From the NCBI GenBank assembly GCA_028023455.1, contig JAQFVV010006197.1, positions 18,473,254 through 18,537,253 of the forward strand: a stretch of DNA of 64,000 nt. Direction: 5' to 3'. The position numbers and the translations under genes were made by a program. The stretch comes from Epiperipatus broadwayi (taxonomy: Eukaryota > Onychophora > Udeonychophora > Euonychophora > Peripatidae). Positions 12,621 to 26,252 of the stretch are shown here, one piece after another. The stretch's first letter is position 1, and every line of letters starts with the position of its first letter. The notes under the pieces are model-generated. The model made no database searches, was not told where the DNA came from, and saw only the letters and a program-made list of their open reading frames with translations.

Positions 12621-13510
12621 TATATTACAAAAAGCATATTATAAATTATAACTTTATTTCTAATCAACATAGACTATGAAAAACATGCTATAAACTAAAT
12701 GTAACCTTCAGCAATAATAACGAAATACAAGGTTATCCCATGCTAGTTAAGAATGACATTTGATCACAGCCTATTTTTCTCACATAAAGATTCTTTAGCT
12801 AAAATATTTTCTAGGAATAGTCTTTGTGAAAAGCAGGTTTAGAGTTATGATGTAAATAGTTTAAATATAGTTCATTTAGCATCCACATGTTTTGTTTTAG
12901 AATACTAAGCTCATTATAAATTTTTGCATATGCAATTAAATATTATCAAAAGAAATATTATTCAGAATCTTAGGTTCACAATTGTATAGTGGTTTCTATG
13001 TTTGTAATGTGTCTAGCTATTATGAATACTATACTACTGAATTATTTATAGCATCTTCAACATGTAATTCAGCGAAGGATTCAGGAGCTGAAAGTTCATA
13101 AACATATATGTAATTCTATAAATGAAAAAATATAAAGTAAATGTAACAGTATTTATCCTAAAAGTAATGTATGTGATAATACATGTAGAATAGAAAAAAA
13201 CTATTACTTAATGCACTGTTATGTTTATATAAGGTGTGTGCTATTTATTCACTGAAGTGATGTAAAGTGTTAATAGTATTAAATATACTTTTTGCATATA
13301 AATGATTACCTAAAATAAAATTTTAATGTTTTTATTGGCTGGTTTAATTAAATGACATTTCTAATCACAAAATAGTTTGAGATATATTTTGTTAAGGACT
13401 GCAGGCTGGAAGAATGAATGGTGCCTGGTATACTAAAAATATATCAGAATGCAGATTCTTCCAACTGGTTCCCACATTTACTTTGTGGTTCAAAAAATAT
13501 AAACAGTATA

Positions 13511-13872
13511 AGCATTTATTTTTATATAGCGCTGTGTTTACAATTGTATTACATTCAAATATCAGCCTTTCAAGCTAATTGTGCACGCGCTTTGCGAGTG
13601 TTAATAATAAATGAATACTTTTCTTTCCAACACAAGATATAGTATTTATGCAGGAGATAGTGATTTAAAGTGAGTGGTCTGTCCTCACGCTTTCTTTGCC
13701 AATACTTCAGATTTGCTCATATATAAGCATTTGAGTTGTAGGAATAGGTGGATTAATTTTATTCCTGCATAAATACTATATCTTGTGTTGTAAAGGAAAG
13801 TATTCATTTATTATTAACACTCGCAAAGCACGTGCACAATTAGCTTGAAAGGCTGATATTTGAATGTAATAC
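13511..13872. mobile_element. palindromic element, family P, with 8-bp target duplication
   Basis: Inverted arms lie at about 13,547-13,652 and 13,764-13,872 (caaatatcagcctttcaagc facing gcttgaaaggctgatatttg). The direct repeat acagtata flanks it at 13,503-13,510 and 13,873-13,880. Only the left end carries the tail agcatttatttttatatagcgctg; the right end stops at gaatgtaatac. The same one-sided tail is seen at 40,234-41,085 and 54,065-55,042. No coding capacity. Confidence 0.75.
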
Positions 13873-14379
13873 ACAGTATAACAAATTGTATTTAATGACA
13901 GAAAATCTATGCATGATTGCAATAAAACAATCAAAATATTTTAATGGTACAAACATCATCAGAGAAAGCACATTTATATTTTGATGTGGTATCTATCCTT
14001 TATACATAGTAACTAAATTGTAATGTGAATACGTTTTTATATACAATACAACCCAGAAAACTGAACTCAGAAATAATTGATTCTTTTTGGAATATAAAAA
14101 TGCAAGTTCAAAATGCTAATCAATTATAGCACACATATGTAGAAGAAACAATAAATTGACAATAAAAAGTTAAAAGCAGTATTAAATATATAGATTTTTG
14201 TAATATATATAATGATATACATCCATAATTTGATAGATAGCAATATTTCTATTGATTGACAAAGTTAAATAGGATTTTAAAATATTATTTATATATGTGG
14301 GTCTGTATACATCAGGAGTAATAAAAATGCCCATTCATTTTCAAAATTATTAAATTAAATGAACATTTTAAACTGTTAT

Positions 14380-14410
14380 TTTAATATTAATAATAATATT
14401 ATTAATATTA
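14380..14410. repeat. perfect AT palindrome
   Basis: aatattaataat followed by its complement attattaatatt forms an uninterrupted A+T-only palindrome of ~28 bp. It could extrude a cruciform, or be chance in this composition. Confidence 0.7.
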
Positions 14411-15212
14411 AATTTTTTTTAAATTTTCTCTAGATATTTTTCAGTATATACGTAATAAATTTTTTTGCTTGTAAAAACTCTTCAGATTTTTTTGTAACTT
14501 GTCGATTGAGTCTTTACTGATGTTTTGGTTTGCTATTTCTTCATATAAAAAGGGTTCTGAACTGATTTCTAACACAATATCTGTGGATTCCAATGCTCAC
14601 TAATAATATAGCCACAATCCTTTGAATTTTGAAATTATTACTTATCACTTTTATCCAGATATATAAAACCCATTCTGCGGCTGCTTTTTCTTAAATAGTA
14701 ACTTGAAGTTGAAGTGAAGCATTTTCTTGATCTCTTCTTTATATCACTTGCCATGACATTGGTCAATGATTCAAAGCTTCTAACTAATATGTGGATATCT
14801 AGCTTAATAGTCTAAAAGATTGTGACTCTTTGTTGCTAAATTAATACAAGATATAAATGTTTGTTAAAAAAAACTGATAAAATAAACTTAAAATTCAAAC
14901 TTTATAATTTATCCGTACTTTATATATTTTCTATTTTCAAAAACAAATCAATAAGTAGAGAATAAGTTGCACTTAGAAAGTTTAGTAAGCAAACAATTAT
15001 CTCTTTATCAAAAAAATTTCTAATTATTTAAAATAAAAACATGTTTTGAAGTTGACATTATCAATAAATAAAATCTATTTGAAAGTTTTTAAAATCAAAA
15101 ATTAAATTAAAAAACGAAATAAAATATAAATATATTTTTCCATGTTTCTTTTTACAAAAAAAAATCTTTAAAAGTTTATAGTTATAGTTTGTATACTAGC
15201 ATATATATATAT
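14411..15212. other. AT-rich sequence with a possible antisense coding relic
   Basis: The minus strand at about 14,660-14,775 reads 38 codons without a stop (MASDIKKRSRKC...FIYLDKSDK). This is serine- and lysine-rich and not recognised. Otherwise nothing identified. Confidence 0.25.
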
Positions 15213-18200
15213 TGTGACCTTTTATTTAGGTCCCTGTATTTAATAATCCAAAAATTTTAAATCATAATAATATATTTACCATGAAAATCTTAACAAGTGG
15301 TTTAAAATAAACTGTTTTGGATGCACTAGGAAATCTGCTTAAGTGGAGATGAGATTTTAAACCCAGTGTAGGTTTGAAACTAGGGATAAAATAACAATTT
15401 AAAAATATTGTTATTAATTGGGAGATAACTATATTACTATTTTATTATTGTTGAATAGCAATTGAAATAAATAATTAAATCAAATTTGTAAATCTTATAA
15501 AATGAATCATTACAGTTAATTCTTAAGCATATTTTTTTTTAGTGAATTGAAAATAGTTTTTGATATTATGGGTAGTTATTAAAAATGAAGCCAGAGGGGG
15601 TAATGTTAATAAATTCACACTAAGATTATTGGTGAATTTCTTATCACAATGCTTTATAATAAAAACTATATATGTTAAAACAAAGTTGTAGGGAGGTGAG
15701 TAAGAAAAATGAACTAAACAACAACAGACTTCAACTCTGATCTTCTAAAATAAGGAGGGAAAAAAGCTGAAAAATCAGAAAAATTTGGAATTTAATTGAA
15801 TAAGAATTATAGTATATTGTTATCTAAAAACATGGAATAAAATCTCAAAGCCTTGCTATCATTTTAAACACCGTTTTTCCATCGATTGATGATTCCTGAA
15901 AGTTATACTGGAAAATAGAAATGAAAGCCATATGGAAAAGTCCTTACCTAAATAAAGATTACTTCAGATACAGAATAATTCAAGAAAGTGTAAGAAATTA
16001 TTTATATTTTATTGATATTAGTTAATTTTCAGATTTGAAAATGATGCATAAATTATTTGAACTTAAAAGAAAAAGTTAACAATGTTGATTTTTGCGCTAT
16101 TACTATTGCTATTTAGTAGAAAACTATGCGTGCTTGTAAATTAAAATCTCAAAAAAAAAATAATTCAAGATGATTTCAAAGAAAAGTATTATGATATATA
16201 TAGTAAATAAATCAAAAAGTCATGTTTGAAGTCATCTAAATTTTAATAAAGTAAAAGAAAAATGTATGAATTTATTGTTTATTTTTGTTAAGAAGTAAAA
16301 CTCGTCTGCTAGATCGCTATCACGCCAACTTATTTAACTATAGAAATGGAAAATTACAGATTCATTAAAATGCTAAGGATATCGTATATATAATTGGATA
16401 AATCCTTCTTAGTATTGCTGAAAGTTATTATTTTACCAATGGAAATGAAATAACAATATTTACTTTTAAAAGTTTACTGTGCAACACATATAAATAAGAT
16501 TTTAAAAAAAACGTTTGAAAAATGTCCTAATTACTTAAAGTTGTTACATTTACCATGGAGGAGAGAACATAATCAATAAATAATGTTAAAAAAAAAAAAT
16601 GTTAATTGTAATAAAATTCTAGTCACTTTCAAGAAAAATTATCTAGATTAAATGGACACACTGATTTTATTTATACTTTACTTGGAAACGTTTACATCTT
16701 GTCTCACTATGTTAATATCGAATCAATCAATAAATGTATTTAAAAAGTTTGTTTTGAAGATTATAATAACCTATAAAGTTATTAAGAAAAATTATCTAGA
16801 GGAAAATGAATAAACCGATTTTAATTGTGATACACTTGAAAACATTTGAATATTGCCTTATTATATTAGCATCAAACAGGAAAATATATATATATATGTG
16901 TGTTATCTGGAATGTTTTCTCATCATAATATCAGTTCTTATCATTTTAGCTCACTAGAATAAAATGAACTTTACTAACTGGATAGGATAAACTCGGATGG
17001 TAGAAAACGTTTGTTTATAATTTTTTTTTATTACTGCTGTGTTAGCTTATAATGCTTACGTCATGTGTTGTTTGGGAATTTTGTTTTTAAACATACGTGT
17101 TTTATTGTGGTATGAAATATATATATTGAGTTAAAGAAGAAAAATGTGTAAAATATATATATCTATTACAAGTATTTTTATTGTTTCAGTTAAGGGAAAA
17201 CATGATATTATATATCGTTCATCTAAACAGAGAGGAAGAGATTTATGTCTCTTTTTTTTTTTTACAGATTTTAATACTTTATTGGAGGTGAACGAACAAA
17301 TATTTTATTAAAGATATACTATAATGATCTAATTGTGTTCTTATATGAAAGAATTAATATAAGCTTTTTTTTTTTATTTATTAAGTTTGCCTATGAACTT
17401 GTCCACTTTGAATACAAATGCAGGTTGGTCTTTATTGCTTAAATATGTTGTGCTCTCTCTAACAAAAGTATAATGGTCATTTTAAAATAATTAACGATCA
17501 TTTGACAGATATATTTTGGTTTGTCTATTGATACATTAATGGTTCTGTATTGTGAAATGGAATATGTGTATTTCCACTGTTATTGTTAGTGTTGTTTTAC
17601 CTTGCTATAATATTGAGAATGATTTGTGACAGTTTTTAGCTGATAGAATGTGCCAATAGAATGGTATCCAATAGATTAATATTAATATTGAGCATGAGCT
17701 GATGGAGAATCACCTATTGCTGATCCCATGAGAGGATAATATGGTAGAGGCTGAGTAATAATTAATGCTTAATTAGCATAAATAATCCTAAAAGAAAGGT
17801 TATCCATGGTTTGAATTCTATTTTCCATGATGAGGCAAAGCCCACATGTAAATACCCATAGAGAGGTAGTAGAGTTAGTCATATTATTATACAACTGTCA
17901 TGTTGTTTTATAGAGCCTCCCTTTTAGTGTTAAATCCCTCATGATGATATAGTTAGTTTTCCACAGTGTATGGTGAAGTATAGTAGTTCAAAATCATATA
18001 GTAAGGATAAAATAATATTAGATTAAGGAACACTTGTCTATCTGTAGTGTTTGCTTAATTAAAATAGTGTTTTATGATGTTGCAGCATCTTCATCAGTTT
18101 ATAGACAAACCAAACCCAAAACCTACTTGTAATTGTAGAACTTATAGATGTAAGAGCAAGAGATGCACATGGGCAGGGTAGATTTATCTTCATTGAATAA

Positions 18201-20175
18201 TGATTTGACAATGGATTGGTAAGATCAGTTAAGTATTCAATAATTAGATTGTATGGGTATCTGACTTTTGATGTCTGTTCCTACTTTAATACACCAACCT
18301 ATTCATCTCAAATTTAATCAGTTATTAATTGTGCAGAATATGATAATTGCCCTTATCATATTCTGGTAAAAGAAATGGCTTTGGTATAATGCACTACTTT
18401 ATAACTTTTGAATTCTAAATTTAAAATTGGTGCATACCATAAGGTCCTAAATACACTGTTGTTTTTGTAATTTAAGTGCTAGTTCAATTTCAATAAGGTT
18501 TCATGACCTTATTCTTTAAGATAGGCTAAACAGTAATAAGTGATACTTTGAATATCATTGTATAAGCTGGGAGTATTGACTAAGAATATGGTCAATGGGA
18601 TACCGAGTATTTTCCCATCCCTGAGTTTAATTTAATATATTGGTTTTATTTCATGACATGTCTTTGAATTAAAATTTGTAAATATTGTAAATAAAGTTTG
18701 TTGTGTTTAAAAATTTATTTAGTTGCCTGTAGTCTTATTGCTAATCACCACATACACATTATTATTGTTATTGCTATCGACATATCAGAAGATTATATAT
18801 TGAAATCATCATCAACCAATATAGTACAATTAAATATATGTTGTTATATCCTAATAATTTGGTTAAGCCCTCTAATTTATTAGTACATCTAATGCATCAT
18901 CACACAATAATCAATAACTTAGAATACAGATTATTTTAAGTAATAGATTAAAAGATGAATATAATATTGATTTAGTTGAACCCGCAGAGCTATCATTCAC
19001 TGATCTTGATCACATAGTTTATAATTATTTGAGAAAAGGAATTTGGTAAGTTATTGTGTTTATTTATTAAAAAGTTATTCCTATTTATTCAGTATTAAAG
19101 TTATAAGAGTTATTGAGCTCATAAAGTTTATGTGTAACCGCTAAATATAGTTCTTAATTTCAGTTTATATTGAGAGCTGTTTTTGTGCATTCTATTCGGG
19201 TAGTGGTAAAATCCCTCTCACTGACCCAAATATATTTTGTATAATGATTTTGAGTGTTTGAACCCTGAGAAGAATTAATTGTTAAGTTTCAAGGTAGAAT
19301 TTGAACTTGTAGTAAATTTTATTGCTAGTTATTTATGATAGTTGGACTTGAATTAGATTACTTTCACTGTTTTATGAAAGTCAACCAAACTTTAAGGTAA
19401 ATTACTTCTTTTGGCATAAAATGTATAGTTTGTTTTAACTTCATGATAAATATTCTGGTTGTGTCAAGCTTGAAATCCCTATTTTTATTTAGCTTATCTT
19501 TTTACCATTTATTACCATATTAGTTTATAGTTTAAGATTTCAGTCTCCATCATTAACATTGTTCTTCAATTTCATCTTGATCGTTCTTTTATTTATTCAT
19601 TCTCATTTGACATTAATTCATTATCATAATTGATTAATCATACATTAACTTTTATCCTTTTATCATCTTAACTATTCATTAACTCTTATTCTATCATCAT
19701 CTTAATCATTCATTATTTTCATACATCTTTGTTCTTTTCTCTTCATTCTTAGACTCATTTCATTCCACTATTTAATTATTACTTCTTTCCATCATCCATT
19801 TAGTCATCTACATCATGATGTACTTATCATTTCATTTATACGTTTAATTTTATAATCATTCCAGTGATATAATTATTAGTTATTTATTAGTTTGCTGAAT
19901 ATCAAATTTAACTCATCACATTTTGTTTGTGTGGATTTCAAAGCTGGTTTGACCAGAAGTTATTATCTTTATTAATCACCTTGTGATTTTCTTTAGATCT
20001 ATAGTTTCATGCTAGTTTTATACAATACAGGAATCATTTCGTTAGTTTTACATTTTTGTTTCTTTATGCTTATATTCTTGATAATGAGAGTATGATAGGT
20101 TGCATAGGAGAATTTAGTCGCTAAAACGTGCGGCATGATTCGTTTATGACCAGTTAGACCAGTGAGAAGGTTACA
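15213..20175. mobile_element. possible 5-kb TG...CA insertion in an (AT)n run
   Basis: The left junction is atatatatat|TGTGACCTT and the right junction is AAGGTTACA|atatatatat. The termini are 9-bp inverted repeats with one mismatch, and both flanks are AT runs. The composition inside is somewhat less A/T-homopolymeric from 17.4 kb on. No gag or pol domain was recognised. It may be a solo LTR, a large non-autonomous LTR element, or two unrelated ends. Confidence 0.3.
18034..18108 (-). ncRNA. hammerhead-like motif with mutated core
   Basis: The minus strand gives TTGTCTAT (stem I, rc of 18,101-18,108), aaa, CTGATGA (18,091-18,097), then a perfect stem II, GATG-ctgcaa-CATC. Next comes ATAAAAC where GAAAC is expected. 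The pairing strand of stem I, ATAGACAA, lies at rc of 18,034-18,041, eight perfect pairs. The helices are right but the GAAA core is altered, so a decayed ribozyme is proposed. Penelope-like elements carry such motifs; none is otherwise visible here. Confidence 0.35.
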
Positions 20176-21284
20176 ATATATATATATAAACTTTCTATAA
20201 GACAAAATAAATTAAATATAAGTCCAGCCTCACATTATGTATTTTCTGTTCACATAACAAAGTTAAAAATCAGAAAAGACCATAATTTACCTCAAACAAT
20301 GATCAAATATATTACAAAAACAAAAATGGGAAAAATATTTATATATTGAAAAAAAATTGCTATAACAAGTATGATCAAAATCAAGAATAAAGTTGTTAAT
20401 AATTAGGTAAATTAAAAATAGTTCATACCCAAACTGTTTTCAATAAGATAACTTATTAATAACTAACTTTTCTGTACCCTAATAGAAAGCATATTTAATC
20501 TAAAAAGATATTCGTTAAAAAAAATTTTATGACAACAAAAATATATATATTCATTTACAAAGAAAAAAGTGTTAAAATTAAAAGTTTTTTTATGTTATTT
20601 TAAAATACTAATAAATAAAATTATATCATCATATTTTATAATACACTTGATACTTCCAGAAATTTTATCTATATAAAAATAATCATTATGTTGGTTTTCA
20701 GGAAATTAATAATTGGTAGATTGGCCATTAGGGACATTATTCTATTAATATTTTAGATGCCAATAAAGAAAAATAATGCACATGAATCTAAGTTATCAAA
20801 TAAGATACATGTAAATTATGGGCATATGATATTCTTGTCACCAGAAGACTGTACTATATTGCAATTATATTTTTATGTTATGGTCCTTGTAACATAAGTT
20901 GACTTGAGATCCCCAACTAAAAATATCTAGATATTTGTGACTAAATTGTTATGGAGTCTATATAAAAAAAGTAATTTAACTTCATAAAAATCTTTAGAAA
21001 CCAGAAAATTTTTTGAAGTTTTATCTCAATTCTAACCCCAAATAAAGAGCATGACATGCAGATGTATAATCACTATGTCACGAGAAACTATGATAAATGT
21101 AATTTCAAATATTTACAATCCATGCAAAAGTGAAATGCATATTTGATCATTTGACTTTATACATTTTTTTAATGAAGTTTTATTAGTGAAAATAAGTTTA
21201 ATTATAATTGTTAGAAAAAAAGTTACCAGCTAAATTAATAACTCAAATCTCTTTATATACCATAATTAATAAAATTATGTTCTT
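20176..21284. other. AT-rich sequence, nothing identified
   Basis: No open frame of note and no recognised repeat. Confidence 0.45.
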
Positions 21285-21412
21285 TGTGCGTTGAGTACTG
21301 TGGCAGAGTAATAGATTCTGGAGCTCAAGATTTACGAATTACAATTCCAGATCTAGCATATCCAGTGTTCCAACTTATAAATTCTCAAGTGATAAACCAT
21401 TAGACATTTCTT
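21285..21412 (+). mobile_element. SINE-like fragment related to 10.4 kb
   Basis: cttataaattctcaagtgataaaccattagacattt resembles cttatgaactctcgagcaataaagtcatttgcattt at 10.5 kb. Upstream, gtggcagagtaatagattctgg and ttacaattccagatc sit where a tRNA-like head would be. Highly diverged. Confidence 0.35.
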
Positions 21413-23185
21413 TAAATGAAACTATAAAATTCCTCTATCCTTAAAAGTGTGTCTTTGTTTTTATTTAATCCCAGTGTTATTCTAATACTTGTGCCATATT
21501 TTATAGTACTAAAATTGTCAGTATCAGTCAATATTATCAGTTTAGCAATAGTAATGCTGGTGATACTATAGTTTTCAAGAAATTTTCATATCTTGAACAG
21601 ATAATTATGATATCAGTCAAGCTATCAAAGATTTTAGCAGTAGATACATTACTATAAGAAAACTTAATGTAAATAGTATTCACTGTATGTATTTATATTA
21701 ATTTTACTTTTTTTATAGCTAAAAAAATTTCACTTACAGTAAATAACTTTTATATGAAGTCAAATCCAGTCAACAGTAGCTTTAAATAAATAAACAATCT
21801 TAAATATTCCATTAGAGGATAAAAATCTTTTTAGATTTCTTCACAAAGGAAAAGTGGAAAAAAAACAACAATACTCATCAAAGCTCTCTAAATGCAAAGT
21901 AGTAAATGTGTTTATAATTTTCCTTCCTTAATTTTACCTTTTAGCTAATAACTAGATATATTTACTAATCAATAAATGGATGGCAAATTGTATGGCTGCA
22001 ACTAGTAAATTTAAAAACAAATAAAGTCTCAGAAATTCTCATGACTGAAATAATTTCCCAAGTTTATTTAGTTTGATGGCATACAGTTATAATTACTAAT
22101 ATGCTACAACAATTTTTGTCATTATGAAATAATTATTACAATTTTTGAAAAATAAGTAAATTAATTAAAATTATTTACCTTAGTAGTTTTTGAGAAAATC
22201 TTCTCTTGTAAGTATACTAAAAAAATAATAATAATAAATTTAAAAGATCTGAAACCTTATATTTGCAAATCTTAGTAGATTATTAACTTATTACAGTTTG
22301 ATCATCAAGAGACGAGTTTTTTGCACTCACACATTTGTTATCATCCACTTTAAATAAATACATTAATGATTATTTATAATTATTTATTAGACAAGTTATT
22401 TTCATATCATTTTTAGTCCATATATAAACTTTAAATATATCTATGATATTATGCATGGGAAAAAATGAATGGAATTGAATTAAATACTGAACAAAATAGA
22501 TAAAAACATGAGAATTTGTGCCCTGTCTAAATGAAAAACACTGCTTGAATTAAAAATGCATCTAAGGGGAGTGGTTTTTTTTTGTGTCTTTTCTAGATGT
22601 CTATATTCATGTATTTATAAATATATAAGGAGTAGAAATTTTAAATATATTACAAAATATATAAGTAAAGAATTAAACTAACCTTCAAATCCATGTTGAT
22701 GAATGAGTGACCAAATAGGTTTTCGATAAAAAAATAGTTTATTTCTAAACTCTTTTGTTTCAGTGATATAAAATGAAATCTATAATATAAATAATTTATT
22801 AATCGTTGAGAATAATTTACAAACAAAAAAAATTCTACTGATTTTATAAATATTCATTTCATAACAAATAGATACTCGAGTAAATTGTTTTATTATGTAA
22901 AATTTCCTTTACTCTTATACCTTCATTGATCACTAGAAATGTTTCAAATGTAAAGTCAGTCATTATCAGTATTATTTTCCATCTGTTTGTTTAATATTTT
23001 TAAGATGAATTGAAATATTTCTAATGAATAAAAAAAATATATAAGTAAAGAAGTATTATAGTTCTGATAAATATACTTGATGTAAGAACATAACAAGTAA
23101 CACTTATAACAAAAAAATAGTAATGAGATAATTTAGAAAAAGTTTTCAGAAACTTAATTTCTTAAATGATACAGATTATTAAGAT
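21413..23185. other. AT-rich sequence, nothing identified
   Basis: Short A/T runs and chance frames only. Confidence 0.45.
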
Positions 23186-23265
23186 TGTGTAAATATTTGT
23201 TGTTGATATCATCTTAAAAATTACCTGTGTAAATATTTGTTATTGATATCATCTTAAAAAATATG
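23186..23265 (+). repeat. 40-bp tandem duplication
   Basis: Two adjacent 40-bp units sharing tgtgtaaatatttgt and tgatatcatcttaaaaa, with few differences; a recent local duplication. Confidence 0.85.
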
Positions 23266-23316
23266 TGATGCCACCTATTATTTCATCATTATTCTTTTTA
23301 TTTATCAAGCTATTAA

Positions 23317-23871
23317 TCTTATATATAAAATCCCCAAATGTTTGTCTGTAATGCTGTCATGTGTCAAATTCACAACCAATTAAACAAAGACTACTATATT
23401 TGTCCATAACACTGTCAAATTCACACTTGAAAAATAAAAAACTTTAAATTTATTTTTATAAATAAATAACTATACCTAACTAAACTGTAATTTATATTAT
23501 GAGCATTTTATGCAAACTTTATATTTAATAATCCAATATTTTTATTATAAAGCATATAATTCTGCCATTACTAAATGTAAATTTTTTTATGAAGCAGTGT
23601 CCATAAGGCTGTCAAATTTGCATATCAAATATAACAGGTATATTTAAAAATTTATACTTTGCTGAGTCTATTTCCGAAGTCTATCAAACAGGCTACCGTG
23701 ATGTTACAAACATCTTTTTAATTTCAATTCTTCAATTGTGAATTTCTCAAATTTATTTATATAATATTAAAATCTTTTATTTAATTTACATTAAATCTTT
23801 AAAAAAATTGGTTAATGCAACCAATTTAAAAAAACAACAATCTTTTTATAGGCCAGGCACATCTGGTATCC
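23317..23871 (+). mobile_element. Helitron-like non-autonomous element
   Basis: The left end, A|TCTTATATATAAAATCCCC followed by tgtttgtctgtaatgctg, resembles 5' ends of animal Helitrons (TC plus TATATATAAAA and a tgtctgt block). The right end has the small hairpin CCAG-gcacat-CTGG followed by tatcc. Helitrons end in a short GC hairpin just before CTRR; the CTRR here is not intact. No Rep/helicase sequence is present. No target duplication is expected and none is seen. Confidence 0.4.
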
Positions 23872-24059
23872 ATTATAAATTTTGATTACAATTTGTATTA
23901 TACTTATTTCATGTCAAATTAAGCTAATAAAAATATCATCAGAATGCAAAATTATATTTATAGGATAACTATTGCATTACTTTAAAGTAACTAGTCAACA
24001 CATATTTTGGTTATCCTTTATCATTCCTTATTATCTTCTTTATATTATTAAAAATCATT

Positions 24060-25830
24060 ATCATCAGCCACTCATGAATAGGCCATTTTAATTCCAACCA
24101 CAGGGAGGGAGAAGAAGATAGAAAAAATATTACTCCAGAGATTAATTATGGGATCACTGTACAAAGCATTCCATAGATTACAAATATATCCACATATAGA
24201 ATATGCTAGTCTATTCAATTTAATATTTTGTGATGCTGCCTTTTAATTTCTTTACAGCAAACTTTTCATTCTGAAAGACTTCAAAACATTGTTTAATTAT
24301 AACTTTCCATTATAACATTGCAACTTTTTTAGAATGTCTCTGAGATAATTGTTATAAGATCTCTCCCATAAAAATCAAAATAATTTTTTTAGAAATACTT
24401 ATACTTTTCATTTGGTTTCCAGTATACAAGTCAAAAAAAAAAAAAGAGATTTTATAATAGTGGACTCCATAGTATCATATCCAACAAATTAATGAACATA
24501 TTGATTGATCTTATGATCTTGCCAAATTATTTTTAAAATTTTTACAGACCATCCTTAAATAAAAAATTTTAATATCACTATGCTATATGAATAAAAAGCT
24601 CAACTTTCAGTTCCATTCAATAAATTAAAAATAATAACAGATCTACATAGTTAATTTAGTTACAATAGTTACTTCACTGTGATGACATATCCTATCTTTC
24701 ACCTTATTTAAAGAAGCAGCAGCAGCACATTGGAATCTGTGCTGCACTTCACAACCTTTCTGCTTAAAAGGTTAATGAGGTATTTAAATTAGCTAATGTT
24801 CTCAAGTTAAATAAAAAGTTGCTGAAGATGTTTTGACCATCACTGGCTGATAAAAAAATTTTAATTTTTTTAAATATTAATTATTAAATCAAAATCTTTA
24901 AGGTTGCATTCATAACACTAAAATCATCTTTTGAATTAACAAAGATAACACAATCATTAGTATACTGTAAGTCCAGAATCCAGGAAGATGAAGTTCTTGT
25001 TTTTGCTTTTAATCAATTCAAATTAAAAATTCCATTCTCAAACCTGTATTATATCTTGATCTCTATAAACATTTCTAAAAATCAGTTATAAAAATTAAAA
25101 ATAATGCTGAAGCAAACACATATTCTTGCTAATACCAGTTTTTATTTCAAAAGCTCAGATTTTCCATTTGCAGTAATAACATTTTCTCTTATTCCATTTT
25201 GTTGGGCAATCAACTAATTTTAACACAATCACTTTTTTAATCACTGAATCAAATGCCTTGATCATTTCATGAGTCAATATATTTTTAAAAAATTACAATA
25301 ATTTTGAAGCTAACATATCATATTTATAACTTCTCCAAGTATTTCATCAGATGCTGCAGCTATTCCATTTTAAAAATTACAATAAGCTATTTTAACTTCA
25401 TAAAACTGGACATCTTTATTGAAATCAGAACTTAATAAATAAAATGGATATATCACCAAAAGTTGTCATCTTAATTTATTGAATCATTATTCAAATAATG
25501 ATAAAAATATTCTTTCCAACTTATAAAAATATTGCTATTATCATATAAAGATATCATTGATGGATTTAATATGATTATGATAATGTTTGTTAGATATACA
25601 AGTTATTTTCAATATATAAATAAATATCTCAAAGTGTTATGATCAATGACTGTCTGTAACTCTTCTGCAGTTTTAATCCACGAAAGTTTATGTCTTTTTG
25701 TTAAACATTGAAACTTCTCTTTTGTATCTCTGTATTGAATATGAAACTCAACATTATAACATATTCTTCGAAAGAATTTAAAGCCTCAGTAACATGACAA
25801 TCTTGAAAGTCTAAATTACTAATTCTAATA
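24060..25830 (-). pseudogene. LINE reverse transcriptase relic, antisense (RTE-like)
   Basis: Minus-strand translation gives ordered RT blocks across frames: KAFDSV (about 25.23 kb), NGIRENVITANGKSELF, KTGISQGYVFASALFLIFI (QG...P.LF.IFI block), RFENGIFNLN.LKAKT, then ILDLQYTNDCVIFVN. YTND stands where the catalytic YADD belongs. Upstream (25.6-25.8 kb) a linker reads IQRYKREVSMF. Several stops and frameshifts. The L.RLKAKTK...YADD signature suits RTE-like LINEs. The portion from 24.06 to 24.9 kb is assigned only by position. Confidence 0.65.
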
Positions 25831-26252
25831 TTTTTTATTATCAGTTGATATTTACAATGAAGACTGTTTCTAAAGAATGAATATCAAATTTTCTTGCAAA
25901 TATGTCTTTACTGATTTTGGTAAATCAGTTTCTTAACTTTTGATCTTTTTCAAGTTAGAATGAAATTTTAAAATTGAGGTTTAATATATTTAAATTCAAT
26001 ACAATTGCTTAAAAATTAATATATAACTAAGTTATATTAATCTAATCCATTTAATACTTATCTTTTCAGTACGTCAACTTATTTGATAGATATGAAACAG
26101 AGATTGGGAAAAATATGAAAAATATTCAATAATTTCAAGTATCACAGTTAACAATTATTCTAGAACTTTCATTTGTTTTAAATGATGACTGTGAGGGCAG
26201 TAAAAAAAATTTCTTTCAACTTAATAACTTTTTTAACCATTTTAAACATTTA

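Noticed and set aside
13935-13975. Minus-strand CTGATGATGTTTGTACC as another hammerhead
   Set aside because: Only a 2-bp possible stem II, no GAAA and no closing stem.
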